Source: an uncultured Erwinia sp. (GTDB lineage Bacteria; Pseudomonadota; Gammaproteobacteria; Enterobacterales; Enterobacteriaceae). From it: 64,000 nt of DNA. The notes beneath the pieces were generated by a model that worked only from the letters and a program-made list of their open reading frames with translations, made no database searches and was not told where the DNA came from. Position numbers and translations under genes: made by a program. The stretch lies in assembly GCA_946221915.1 (NCBI GenBank), contig CAMIKG010000015.1, positions 26,376 through 90,375 on the forward strand. Direction: 5' to 3'. Positions 1 to 8,849 of the stretch are shown piece after piece (within the stretch, counting starts at the first letter, position 1; each line of letters starts with the position of its first letter).

Positions 1-1
1 T

Positions 2-2503
2 AATAAAAGAGCTGACCTTTGGAAACTACTTGGATCGCGTATACTCGATCAGAACCTCGATACTTTTATGTCACTTGCTGTTTCTCTTCTAAGAGAACCA
101 GACCCCGCTTTCGAAATACCCGCAGAAGAGCGTTATGCGGCAAATATTTATGGCAAGGTTACAAAAAACTCTCAAACAATACGAAAGGGCATCTCCGAAG
201 GCTTAGCTATTATAGGGAGCCAGCCTGAATCTTGTGACAACTGTTCACATGGGAAAGCAGAATTAACTAGTATATTAGCGATACGTGAAATCTTAGCAGA
301 TGCCGATTGGGTTTTGTGGGGAAGCCTGAATCCTTTGCTGCCTATCCTAGCTGAAGCAGCCCCGGGGGAATTTCTTAATGTGGTCGAAAAAGAGACTGGT
401 CGAAATCCCAGCCCTTTTGACATGCTTTTTTCCCAAGAAGGTAACAGCACCACTGGCGGAAATTATTTGACCGGTTTGCTATGGGCGTTAGAAGGGTTAG
501 CTTGGGAAGAACAATATCTCGTACGAGTATGTGTTGTGCTTGGAGAACTTGCCAGTCATGATCCCGGCGGTCGGTGGGCTAACCGGCCATCTAATTCACT
601 TGCAACCATTTTACTGCCATGGCTGCCGCAAACGCTGGCATCAGTTGACAAACGTAAGGTTGCGGTGCGGACGATACTTAATGAATGGCCTGATATCGCT
701 TGGAATTTAATTATTCAGCTTTTGCCAGGACAGCATCAAACGTCTACTGGGTCGCACAAGCCAATCTGGCGCAAGACCATTCCCGAAAACTGGGATAAAG
801 GTGTTACGTCGCAGGAATATTGGCTGCAGGCATCTTTTTATGCCGAACTTGCTGTGTCTGCCGCAGGCCAAGACATAGCTCGCCTTTCAATATTGGTTGA
901 TCATTTTGATAATTTACCTGCACAGGCTTTTGATCAGCTTCTCCGTGTTCTTTCCTCTAGGCCTATTTTAGGGCTTCCAGAAGAACATAGACTCATGATT
1001 TGGGATCATCTCACTAAATTCACAAACAAACACCGGAGATTTTCTGATGCGAAATGGGCATTGCCCAGCGAAGTAGTCTCCAAAATTGAACAAGTTGCCG
1101 AACAATTATCACCAACTGACCCGTTCAATTTATATCAACACCTTTTCATTGATCGTGACTTTGATCTCTACGAAGAGAATGGCGATTGGGAGGAACAGCG
1201 CAAGAAGCTTGCAAAGCGGCGTGACATAGCTATCTCTGAAATATTTCAGCATGATGGTGTAGCGGGTGTCATCGAGTTTGCCGAAACCGTCCCCTCACAA
1301 TTTCAGGTCGGAAGCGCACTTGGCATTATTAATGATTCAGCCATTGAGCAAAGCCTTTTGCCTAAATTTCTAGATTCAGCAGACAACAAGCGCAAGTCCT
1401 TAGTGAGCGGTTTTATCTGGCGAAGCTATCAAGTCAATGGCTGGGAATGGTGCGATGGCCTTGATAAATCTAACTGGACGCCCGAACAAGTAGGACAATT
1501 TCTGGCTTGCTTGCCATTTTCTAAGGAAGCATGGGATCGCGCCTCATTATGGCTTCAGAAGTTCGAGGGGAAATATTGGACCCGCGTCGACGCTAATGCT
1601 TATCAGGCTGATAGCGATCTTGATATTGCAATAGATAAATTAATAGAACATGGTAGACCATACGCAGCAATTAATTGTCTAGACGTAGTGCGACGTTCCT
1701 CGCAGCCAATCGATATCAACCAATGTATTCGAGCATTGCTTGCAGCACTATCCTCCAGTGAACCCAACTACGTCGCGGAAAGTTATAATATCGTCGAACT
1801 TATAAAGTATCTTCAAACAGAGCCTTCAGTAAATCAGGATGACCTAATTAAAGTCGAGTGGGCATATGTTTCCTTGTTCGATCATTATAATGATGCCGCG
1901 CCCCAACTTATTGAAAACAAACTGGCCAATGACCCCGAGTACTTCTGTGAGGTTATTCAACTTATTTATCGTTCAACAAAAGAAAACCAGTCGCCGATAG
2001 AAATTACGGAGGATTCAGAGGCCATTGCAACAAATGCCTGGCGGCTGCTCCATAACTGGAAGACTCCACCAGGAACTCAACGAGATGGGAGTTTCAACGA
2101 AGAATATTTCAATAACTGGCTTCGAAATGTAAAAAATATTTGTACGGAATCAGGCCATCTTGAAGTAGCTCTCATCAATATTGGTGAAGTACTCATCCAT
2201 TCCCCCTCTGATCCAGATGGTTTATGGATTAACCGCGCTATCGCAGCAGCCCTGAATGACCGTGAATCTGATGACATGCGTGCCGGTTTCAGTACGGGCA
2301 TATACAACTCTCGAGGTGCTCATATCGTTGATCCAAGCGGAAGGCCGGAGAGGCAGCTGGCAGAAAAGTTCAGAAATAAAGCAGAGGAAGTGGAAAACAA
2401 TGGATTTCAGAGATTTGCAGCTACATTGCGAGAATTAGCTAATAGCTACGACCGTGAAGCTGAACGAATAATCAACGATTATAAAGACCGGGAAGACAAG
2501 TAA
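2..2503 (+). CDS. C-terminal part of a large helical, possibly STAND-like defence protein (5' end outside window)
   Basis: The reading frame is open from base 2 with no stop upstream of the first ATG at 68, and the residues before that ATG (WKLLGSRILD and following) read as ordinary protein, so the gene begins left of the window. About 834 residues are visible. They are helical and rich in Trp, Glu and Leu, with no nucleotide-binding motif, signal peptide or membrane segment. Patches such as DERYAANIYGK-like and GGRWANRPSNSL resemble, from memory, C-terminal sensor regions of large STAND/AAA-type NTPases in defence loci; this is unverified. It lies between the portal gene and the unseen left end of the prophage, which corresponds to the cos-side cargo position where P2 carries old. 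It is less GC-rich than the neighbouring structural genes, which fits cargo. The product could equally be an unrelated chromosomal protein if the prophage ends at about 2.55 kb. Confidence 0.55.
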   Translation, partial: NKRADLWKLLGSRILDQNLDTFMSLAVSLLREPDPAFEIPAEERYAANIYGKVTKNSQTIRKGISEGLAIIGSQPESCDNCSHGKAELTSILAIREILADADWVLWGSLNPLLPILAEAAPGEFLNVVEKETGRNPSPFDMLFSQEGNSTTGGNYLTGLLWALEGLAWEEQYLVRVCVVLGELASHDPGGRWANRPSNSLATILLPWLPQTLASVDKRKVAVRTILNEWPDIAWNLIIQLLPGQHQTSTGSHKPIWRKTIPENWDKGVTSQEYWLQASFYAELAVSAAGQDIARLSILVDHFDNLPAQAFDQLLRVLSSRPILGLPEEHRLMIWDHLTKFTNKHRRFSDAKWALPSEVVSKIEQVAEQLSPTDPFNLYQHLFIDRDFDLYEENGDWEEQRKKLAKRRDIAISEIFQHDGVAGVIEFAETVPSQFQVGSALGIINDSAIEQSLLPKFLDSADNKRKSLVSGFIWRSYQVNGWEWCDGLDKSNWTPEQVGQFLACLPFSKEAWDRASLWLQKFEGKYWTRVDANAYQADSDLDIAIDKLIEHGRPYAAINCLDVVRRSSQPIDINQCIRALLAALSSSEPNYVAESYNIVELIKYLQTEPSVNQDDLIKVEWAYVSLFDHYNDAAPQLIENKLANDPEYFCEVIQLIYRSTKENQSPIEITEDSEAIATNAWRLLHNWKTPPGTQRDGSFNEEYFNNWLRNVKNICTESGHLEVALINIGEVLIHSPSDPDGLWINRAIAAALNDRESDDMRAGFSTGIYNSRGAHIVDPSGRPERQLAEKFRNKAEEVENNGFQRFAATLRELANSYDREAERIINDYKDREDK

Positions 2504-2595
2504 TTTCAACGCGCAATAACCTTATCTGTATTAGCTCATATCTGGCTGCAGGTGTGACAGAGATTTTTTTTGAAAGCAGCCAAGTAGAGCCAAGG

Positions 2596-3582
2596 TTAAT
2601 TAACCTCCGCCGCTAACCGATACGGTCTGAAGCAAATCACATCCAGCCCCAACCAGTCATTAATCTCTTTGAACCGCTCCTGCAGCGGTTCAATCTCATT
2701 GCAGTTAAATACCTGCGCCGCCTTGATGGCATCGCCGAAACCACCGGCATTAGCAGGTTCCGTACCCATCAGCGCAGGCGGTACCCGGTGCGCTGCTTGC
2801 TGGTCACTGCGGCTGACGCTTTTGATATCCGAGAAATTATCCTTCGCTGCCACTTCACCAATCGGGATCACTTTGACGCTATCAGGCTTACCGTTTGGCA
2901 AGTACATCAGCAAATTGCGGAAATTACCGGGACCACGACTGTTTTTCAGCGCCTCCTGCAACGCATCAATATCAGCTTCATTATGTGCCGGATCGCTGAG
3001 ATAAAGGATAAATCCTGCATGGCTGCCGTTCTTATAATAGCGGCGGCGAAATAGCGTGGCGGCGTTATCCAGCCATGTGGCACTAAGCGCAGACAGATAT
3101 TCAGGTAGCCCGTAGATTTCCTGATTGATATCCGGCTCCAGCAGGTGGCCGATGCTACCGGGTTTAAATTCGTGATCCACTTTGCCAGGCTGAATAAAGT
3201 AGTAATGATCCAGCTCTTTGCCGCGCCGCACGTATTTTGCCAGCGCCGGTAACAAATTCAGGGGCTGTCCCAGCCGGTTATCCTGACGTTCCACATAAGC
3301 ATTGCCAAATACCAGATAATCCAGCGCCAGGCGGCTGAATACTTGTCGCGAGAGTAAAGGATGCGGGATAAAGGTACTGACCAGCACGTTACGCTTCACG
3401 CAGATTGGGCTGGAATGGTGGGCAGAGGCGCGGAACGACAGCGCCAGAGAGTTGAAGTCCACCGGCGGCGCATACCATTTACCGTAGTCGACACACTCCA
3501 GATAATTCAGCAGCTCCCGCCTATCCAGCAGCGCTTCTGGCTCGTCAAAAGTGAAGGCTATCATTTTCTTCTCGACGCTCAT
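2596..3582 (-). CDS. Q: P2-like portal protein (gpQ)
   Basis: This 328-residue protein forms the dodecameric portal ring through which DNA enters the procapsid. Its length, its leftward orientation and its position directly after the terminase ATPase match P2 Q. Recognisable family stretches include LRDNRLGQPLNLLPALAKY-like and RRRYYKNGSHAGFI-like blocks in the first two thirds and DIKSVSRSDQQAAHRVPP near residue 260. The ATG at 3582 overlaps the terminase stop as ATGA, so translation is probably coupled. The shared Ogr-type site between P and O would switch it on late. Confidence 0.95.
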   Translation of the reverse strand: MSVEKKMIAFTFDEPEALLDRRELLNYLECVDYGKWYAPPVDFNSLALSFRASAHHSSPICVKRNVLVSTFIPHPLLSRQVFSRLALDYLVFGNAYVERQDNRLGQPLNLLPALAKYVRRGKELDHYYFIQPGKVDHEFKPGSIGHLLEPDINQEIYGLPEYLSALSATWLDNAATLFRRRYYKNGSHAGFILYLSDPAHNEADIDALQEALKNSRGPGNFRNLLMYLPNGKPDSVKVIPIGEVAAKDNFSDIKSVSRSDQQAAHRVPPALMGTEPANAGGFGDAIKAAQVFNCNEIEPLQERFKEINDWLGLDVICFRPYRLAAEVN

Positions 3583-5363
3583 CCGTACACTCTTATCAGG
3601 CCGCGCCCGCTGTTGGCACCGCCAGAACTTTCCAGCGGTTCATTGATAATGGCGTGCATGCACGCCCATGCCAGATCCGCGTGGGAGACCTCTTCCGAAC
3701 GGCTGGCTTCAAAGGTCACCTGTCGCCCAGAGGGTGTCAGGGTTTTACGAATCGACATAAAGGATTGCGCCAGATCGGTCCACCCGGCATCGAACTCCAG
3801 CCGGTGCCTGCGGATGACATCCAGCGTTTTCAACACCAGTCGCTGTTTTACTTCGGGGGAATAAGAGAACGACTGCACCGCCGGGAAAAACTGTTTCACC
3901 AGCTGATGAACCCCAGCACCGATGCCAGTGACATCATTACCGATGTAAGTCACGTTATAACGCCCGGTGATCTTGCGGATGCTTTCAGCCTGCGCGGCAA
4001 AGTCCATGCCCCGCCAGGAGTGCTTTTCAATTACCCTGAATTTCCCGCCATCAACCACCGGTGGGGCAATGACTGCGCATCCGGCACTGTCACCATTGAG
4101 CGCCGGATCATACCCCACCCATACTGACCTCTCACCAAGAGGACGCAGGGCAAAGGGTTTATAGTCTTCCCATACTTCCCATGAATCCACCATACAGCTC
4201 TGCAGCATGCTGAGCGGGAATACCGATGCGGTATCGTCGATAAACTGGCACAGAAACAGGTTTGCGAATTCCTCCGGACTGTACTCGAGTCGCAGCTGCG
4301 CAAGGTCAAACAGGTCGTAGCCCTGGTTAATCGCATCTTCGACGGTAACGATTTGTCGCCACTGACCGTCTTCACACAGCCGTCCGTCCGCCAGCGCTCC
4401 GTGGCTGATATCAAGCTGAATCTGCTCGCTCTTTGCCCTGCCCCGGTTAAACAGCTGCCCCGACCAGAATTTATACGCCTCATGCGTGATACTCGATGGC
4501 GTGGAAAAATAGGTTTGCCGCCAGTGTTTCTGGCTGGCCATGCCCGCTGCCACCCGCCTCAGTTCCAGAAAGCGGTAGATCCAGAAATATTCATCCAGGT
4601 AGAGGTTGCCATGGTAGGTTTGTGCGGTACGGGCGTTGGTGCCGAGGAAATAGAGCCGCGCCTGGTTATGAGGCAGGAAAATGACTTCCCCCTTCAGCTC
4701 GATATCCGCTTCACGCGCAAAGTCGATAATGTACTGACGGAACTGATGAGCCTGAGATTTGGATGCTGACAGGAAGATCTGGTTACGCCCGGTTTCCATT
4801 GCGTCCATAAAACCTTCACGACCAAAAAACATGGTCGCGCCAATCTGACGAGCTTTGTTAATATCGCGAATCCGTTGTTCCAGTCCGGCGCGATACCAGT
4901 GTTTCTGGTGCGGAAACAGTCCATCGATGAAAACCTGCCTGAGCTTTTCCGTCTGTTGTTCGCTGATGCCGTTAGTTTCCTGCTGCTTACGTGGGCTGAC
5001 GTTGCGTTTCGCCAGGTTCGGGTTGAGATCGACTTCATTCCCGCCCTGCTGGTAGCGTTCAATACGTGCCCCACGCTCCATCTGCCGCCACAGCAGATCG
5101 ATCTCTTTGAAGTCTTTGCCCTCTTTCTTGTCCTTCACCGTGAGCTGAATCAGCCGAGCTTCTGTCACCGCCGTGACACGATCCAGCGGAGCCGTTTTAT
5201 CCCAGCCATCACGCCGCTTCCAGCTGTGTAGCGTCGCCACCTTTTCGCCCAGCAACTCTGCAATCCGGGCAATACGAAATCCCTGCCAGTACAGATAGCG
5301 GGCTTTCCGGCGCGGATCTTCATCCTGCAAAGCATGTAAATGGCGTTCAGTGTCTGGCTGCAT
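3579..5363 (-). CDS. P: P2-like terminase large (ATPase) subunit (gpP)
   Basis: The 594-residue protein is the packaging motor ATPase and cos-cleaving component of a P2-type terminase. An N-terminal helix-turn-helix (RIAELLGEKVATLHSWKRRDGW, about residues 33-54) is followed by the family's atypical Walker A region KARQIGATMFF near residue 172, a Walker B-like LYLDEYFWI near 254, and a nuclease-type GYDPALNGDSAG motif near 417. Its length agrees with P2 gpP (about 590). The start is ATG at 5363 with AAGAGG upstream. It is divergent from the scaffold gene O, with which it shares the late promoter region. Confidence 0.95.
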   Translation of the reverse strand: MQPDTERHLHALQDEDPRRKARYLYWQGFRIARIAELLGEKVATLHSWKRRDGWDKTAPLDRVTAVTEARLIQLTVKDKKEGKDFKEIDLLWRQMERGARIERYQQGGNEVDLNPNLAKRNVSPRKQQETNGISEQQTEKLRQVFIDGLFPHQKHWYRAGLEQRIRDINKARQIGATMFFGREGFMDAMETGRNQIFLSASKSQAHQFRQYIIDFAREADIELKGEVIFLPHNQARLYFLGTNARTAQTYHGNLYLDEYFWIYRFLELRRVAAGMASQKHWRQTYFSTPSSITHEAYKFWSGQLFNRGRAKSEQIQLDISHGALADGRLCEDGQWRQIVTVEDAINQGYDLFDLAQLRLEYSPEEFANLFLCQFIDDTASVFPLSMLQSCMVDSWEVWEDYKPFALRPLGERSVWVGYDPALNGDSAGCAVIAPPVVDGGKFRVIEKHSWRGMDFAAQAESIRKITGRYNVTYIGNDVTGIGAGVHQLVKQFFPAVQSFSYSPEVKQRLVLKTLDVIRRHRLEFDAGWTDLAQSFMSIRKTLTPSGRQVTFEASRSEEVSHADLAWACMHAIINEPLESSGGANSGRGLIRVYG

Positions 5364-5423
5364 AGTGACCTCTTATCGCTGCAGCAAGCGTAAACAAGCC
5401 ATACCGCAGGCGCAGAGAAACCA

Positions 5424-5446
5424 CTTGTAACCATCTGATATACAAG
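5424..5446. promoter_or_regulatory. Ogr-type activator site between divergent P and O genes
   Basis: Perfect dyad CTTGT (5424-5428), N13, ACAAG (5442-5446). The same motif recurs upstream of X, V and FI. A GACCAT -10-like hexamer at 5479-5484 lies at the same distance from the dyad centre as in the other three copies, placing the activator near -55 of the O transcript, as known for P2 late promoters. Only one dyad is present, so it may serve P and O in opposite directions. Confidence 0.8.
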
Positions 5447-5514
5447 CAAAGCGCATTGCCTGACATCCCGGCACTACCGACCATAAACATATTTACCTGA
5501 CGGCAGGAGCGGCT

Positions 5515-6348
5515 ATGAGTGAGACAGGCAAAGCGAAAAAGAAATGGCTCTCAAACTGGGTACGCATTGCCGTGGAAGGGGCGACCTGTGATAAACGCAC
5601 CATCGAACGCAAATGGATCGAGCAGATAGCTGACAGTTACAGCCCGCAGGTTTACGGCGCACGTATCAATCTGGAACATCTGAAAGGCATTCTTCCCGAC
5701 GGCCCGTTTAAGCGTTATGGCGATGTGGCGATGGTGAAAAAGGAAGAGGTTACAGACGAAGGACCACTGAAAGGCAAGCTGGCGCTGCTGGCGCGCCTGG
5801 CCCCGACAGATTCACTGGTGGCGATGAATCGTAAAGGTCAGAAGGTGTATACCTCGGTGGAGATCGATCCTAAATTTGCCGACACCGGTAAAGCCTATCT
5901 GGTTGGAGTTGCGGTCACAGATGACCCGGCCAGCCTCGGTAATGAAATGCTCTCTTTCTGTGCGAACGCTCAGCACAACCCCCTGGCGTCGCGTAAACGC
6001 TCACCTGAAAATGTGTTCAGCGTCGCAGAAGAAACTGAACTGGAATTCGAGGAAGTAGAAGAAAACAGCAGCGAATCGCTGTTCAGCTTTGTCAGGACAC
6101 TGTTGAGCAAAAAAGAAAAAAGCGACAACAGCCAGATGGCTGATGTGCATCGGGCGGTGGAAGAAATTGCGCGATTCTGCAATCAACTCAATGAGCAACT
6201 GCAGGGAAAACTGGCACACCTGAGCCTGCAACATCACCAGTTGCTCACCGACTACACCACACTAAAAACCATGCTGGAACAGCAGCCCGCCACGCCAGCG
6301 CGTCCGCCTGCGACGGGTGGCAACAGTGATTTGAAAACCGACTGTTAA
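5515..6348 (+). CDS. O: P2-like capsid scaffolding protein/serine protease (gpO)
   Basis: A 277-residue protein matching P2 gpO. The N-terminal half carries the prohead protease domain (WVRIAVEGATCDKR at the start, YGARINLEHLKGI near 47-59, ALLARLAPTDSLVAMNRKGQKVYTSVEID across 92-121). The C-terminal part is Glu-rich and predicted helical, the scaffold proper. gpO directs assembly of the N shell and then cleaves itself and gpN. The start is ATG 5515 with CAGGAG upstream. It is the first gene of the rightward head operon. Confidence 0.94.
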   Translation: MSETGKAKKKWLSNWVRIAVEGATCDKRTIERKWIEQIADSYSPQVYGARINLEHLKGILPDGPFKRYGDVAMVKKEEVTDEGPLKGKLALLARLAPTDSLVAMNRKGQKVYTSVEIDPKFADTGKAYLVGVAVTDDPASLGNEMLSFCANAQHNPLASRKRSPENVFSVAEETELEFEEVEENSSESLFSFVRTLLSKKEKSDNSQMADVHRAVEEIARFCNQLNEQLQGKLAHLSLQHHQLLTDYTTLKTMLEQQPATPARPPATGGNSDLKTDC

Positions 6349-6362
6349 GGAAAGCCTCCGCT

Positions 6363-7382
6363 ATGCGCAATGAAACCCGGCTGAAGTATAACGATTTCGT
6401 GGAAACCATCGCCCAGCTCTCCGGCGTCCAGAGCGCCACGGCAGAATTCACCGTGGAACCTTCTGTGCAGCAGAAACTGGAAACGATAATCCAGGCTTCT
6501 GCTGAGTTCCTGACCAAGATTAATGTGCAGGAAGTGATTGCGCAGGAAGGCGAAAAAGTCGGCGTCGGTATCAGCCGCCCAACCGCCAGCCGTACCGATA
6601 CCAGCCAGCGGGAACGTGAGCCGGTTGATATCAGCCAGCTCACCGCCAACCGCTATCGCTGCGAGCAGACCAACTACGATACCGCTATCCCCTATGCAAA
6701 ACTGGATGCCTGGGCTGCTCATCCCGATTTTCAGATCCGCCTTAGAGACAGTATTGCCCGACGCCAGGCACTGGACCGTATTCTGATTGGTTTCCATGGT
6801 ACCCATGTCGCAGCGCAAACCAGTATTACGCAGTTCCCACTGTTACAGGACGTCAATAAAGGCTGGCTGCAGCAGTACCGTGACAATGCACCAGAGCGCG
6901 TCATGTCTGAAGTTGAAGAAAACTCGGGCAAGATCGTGGTAGGCAAAGATGGTGATTACGAGAATCTGGATTCGCTGGTTGCGGACGGTGTGGAGAATCT
7001 GATTGATGAATGGCATGTCGACGGCGCGAACCTGATAGCCATTTGCGGGCGCGGCATTCTGCACGACAAATATTTCCCTATCCTTAACCAGAGCAACGAA
7101 AACAGCGAGAAGCTCGCCGGGCAGATTCTGGTCAGTCAAAAGATCCTCGGTGAACTACCCGCCATACGTGTACCAGGGTTTCCGCGTAACACTATTCTGG
7201 TAACAGCATTCAGCAACCTTTCGATCTACTTCCAGCGCAGCGCCCGCCGCCGCTCCCTTATCGATAACCCAAAACGCAACCGGGTTGAAAACTTTGAATC
7301 GTCCAACGATGCCTTTGTGGTGGAAGATTACGGCTGCGGCTGCCTGCTGGAAAATATCGAGATTAAGGATAATAAAGCATGA
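6363..7382 (+). CDS. N: P2-like major capsid protein (gpN)
   Basis: The 339-residue protein aligns by eye with P2 gpN: the N-terminal MRNETRLKYNDFVETIAQL block, GISRPTASRTDTS near 77, ANRYRCEQTNYDTAIPY near 103-119, and a C-terminal PKRNRVENFESSNDAFVVEDYG motif. It builds the icosahedral shell after cleavage by gpO. The gap to O is 14 bases with AAGGA before ATG 6363, and its stop overlaps the start of M, so O, N and M form one operon. Confidence 0.96.
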   Translation: MRNETRLKYNDFVETIAQLSGVQSATAEFTVEPSVQQKLETIIQASAEFLTKINVQEVIAQEGEKVGVGISRPTASRTDTSQREREPVDISQLTANRYRCEQTNYDTAIPYAKLDAWAAHPDFQIRLRDSIARRQALDRILIGFHGTHVAAQTSITQFPLLQDVNKGWLQQYRDNAPERVMSEVEENSGKIVVGKDGDYENLDSLVADGVENLIDEWHVDGANLIAICGRGILHDKYFPILNQSNENSEKLAGQILVSQKILGELPAIRVPGFPRNTILVTAFSNLSIYFQRSARRRSLIDNPKRNRVENFESSNDAFVVEDYGCGCLLENIEIKDNKA

Positions 7383-8029
7383 TGACCCCTGCCCGTCGCC
7401 ATCTGCTGCGTCAGCAGGCCAAAGCAAGCGTGACTGAATCTCCTGAATTTGCCAGCGGCTATGAGCTGATGCTGGCAAAACTGGCCACCGATAAGCGCCG
7501 CCTGAAAATGATCCAGTCAATCGAACATAAAATTGAGGTTAAACGCGAACTGCTGCCCGATTACCAGCCATGGATTCAGGGCGTTCTCAGTGCTGACAAT
7601 CCCCGACAGGACGACGTGCTGGTGACCGTTCTGTTGTGGACGCTGGATACCGGCGATTTTCCGGCGGCTTATCCAATGGCGAAGCACGCTATCCGTCACG
7701 GCTGGCAAACCCCGGATCAATACCAGCGCCAGACCGCCTGCATGATTGCCGAAGAAGTGGCCAATACCTCGCTAAAACAGCTATCTGCTGGCAGCTTTAG
7801 CGCGCTGGAAAGTTTGCAGGCTCTCGCCGAGCTGCTGGCCAGTGAAGACATGCCCGATCAGGTACGCGCCCGGCTACATAAAGCGTTGGGATGGGCGCTG
7901 GCGGCAAGCCAGCCACATGAAGCCCTGCGCCAGTTTCAGCGCGCTCTGCAGCTGGATGACAACGCCGGGGTAAAAAAACTGATTGAGAAACTGGAGCGGA
8001 AAATCCGCAACAGTGGAGCTACCGGGTGA
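7379..8029 (+). CDS. M: P2-like terminase small subunit (gpM)
   Basis: A 216-residue protein in the position of P2 gpM, the terminase endonuclease/DNA-recognition subunit. It starts MMTPARRHLLRQQAKA; the central part contains DVLVTVLLWTLDTGDFPAAYPMA, a typical gpM block, and the C-terminus is helical with TPR-like ALGWALAASQPHEALRQFQRAL. ATG 7379 overlaps the stop of N by four bases. Confidence 0.94.
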   Translation: MMTPARRHLLRQQAKASVTESPEFASGYELMLAKLATDKRRLKMIQSIEHKIEVKRELLPDYQPWIQGVLSADNPRQDDVLVTVLLWTLDTGDFPAAYPMAKHAIRHGWQTPDQYQRQTACMIAEEVANTSLKQLSAGSFSALESLQALAELLASEDMPDQVRARLHKALGWALAASQPHEALRQFQRALQLDDNAGVKKLIEKLERKIRNSGATG

Positions 8030-8113
8030 GACCCTCACGCTCGGCGGCACGGCTGGCCGCGCGTGGTTTACCACAGCAACGCCAGCCGTCCACCGCCGAT
8101 TTGGGAGAATGCC

Positions 8114-8581
8114 ATGAACTTTATCCTGGTCGCGCCAGCCAGCGATCAGCCTAAGCTGGTTATCGCTAATCACCCGTTTTTTCCTGATATTAATACGCAA
8201 CATTTGAGGAATACGCAGCGGCTGGACAGTACCATTTCCAATGACCGGCTGCGCGAATCACTACTGATTGCGCTGGCCAGCGTTAATGCCGATCTGCACG
8301 AATGGCGGCTGGAACAGGAAAATAACGGGGTGAGTTATATTGCCGAAACCACAACTGAGCAACTGGATGGGGAAAGCGTCAATCTGCTTCTCTATCGCCG
8401 CGCGGTCTACAGCCTGACTCATGCCAGCCTACTGGAGCGCTATCGTAATTTTGATACTACCCTGCATGGCAGCAAGCTGGCGGAACAGAAAGAGAGTACT
8501 GCCGATGATCTGGCGCGCGATGCGCGGTTTGCCGTGCGGGATATTCTGGGGAAGTCGCGCAGTACTTTTGTGTTGGTTTAG
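8114..8581 (+). CDS. L: P2-like head completion/stabilisation protein (gpL)
   Basis: This 155-residue protein corresponds to P2 gpL, which plugs the connector after packaging. The frame is open further upstream, but ATG 8114 has GGGAGA eight bases before it and yields the family-typical start MNFILVAP. The C-terminus DLARDARFAVRDILGKSR is characteristic of gpL. In P2 the next gene is X; here about 2 kb of extra genes separate them. Confidence 0.9.
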   Translation: MNFILVAPASDQPKLVIANHPFFPDINTQHLRNTQRLDSTISNDRLRESLLIALASVNADLHEWRLEQENNGVSYIAETTTEQLDGESVNLLLYRRAVYSLTHASLLERYRNFDTTLHGSKLAEQKESTADDLARDARFAVRDILGKSRSTFVLV

Positions 8582-8654
8582 AAAATTCGCCGCGTACTAT
8601 ATGCGTGACACCGGCAAAGACGGCTGAGGCTTCGCCGTTAAAAGTACGACTCCA

Positions 8655-8849
8655 TTAGTGGAGCTGTTTGAGATCATCTGCTGTCAGGCCAGTCATTTTC
8701 TGCACGGCAGCAGAATCCAGCCCGTTCTCCAGCATTGTGCGGGCCACTTTGAGTATTCCCTTCTGCTCACCAAGCAGAATGCCTTCCTCACGACCTTTTG
8801 CCAGACCTTTCTCCAGCCCTTTCTGTTCCAGTTTTTCTGCGATTGTCAT
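8655..8849 (-). CDS. Possible internal-start short Rpn product (RpnS-like)
   Basis: Within the Rpn gene an ATG at 8849 is preceded by AGGAGG (in the run AGGAGGAGATACTG) at ideal spacing, giving a 64-residue in-frame product consisting only of the Lys-Gly-rich helix and C-terminal domain. In described Rpn loci an internal start makes a short protein that restrains the full-length nuclease. That mechanism is known for the family; its operation here is inferred from the ribosome-binding site. Confidence 0.6.
   Translation of the reverse strand: MTIAEKLEQKGLEKGLAKGREEGILLGEQKGILKVARTMLENGLDSAAVQKMTGLTADDLKQLH

Noticed and set aside
2504..2595. Left prophage attachment site or cos sequence
   Set aside because: No match to the region before yfhL and no P2-type cos sequence could be recognised in these 92 bases.
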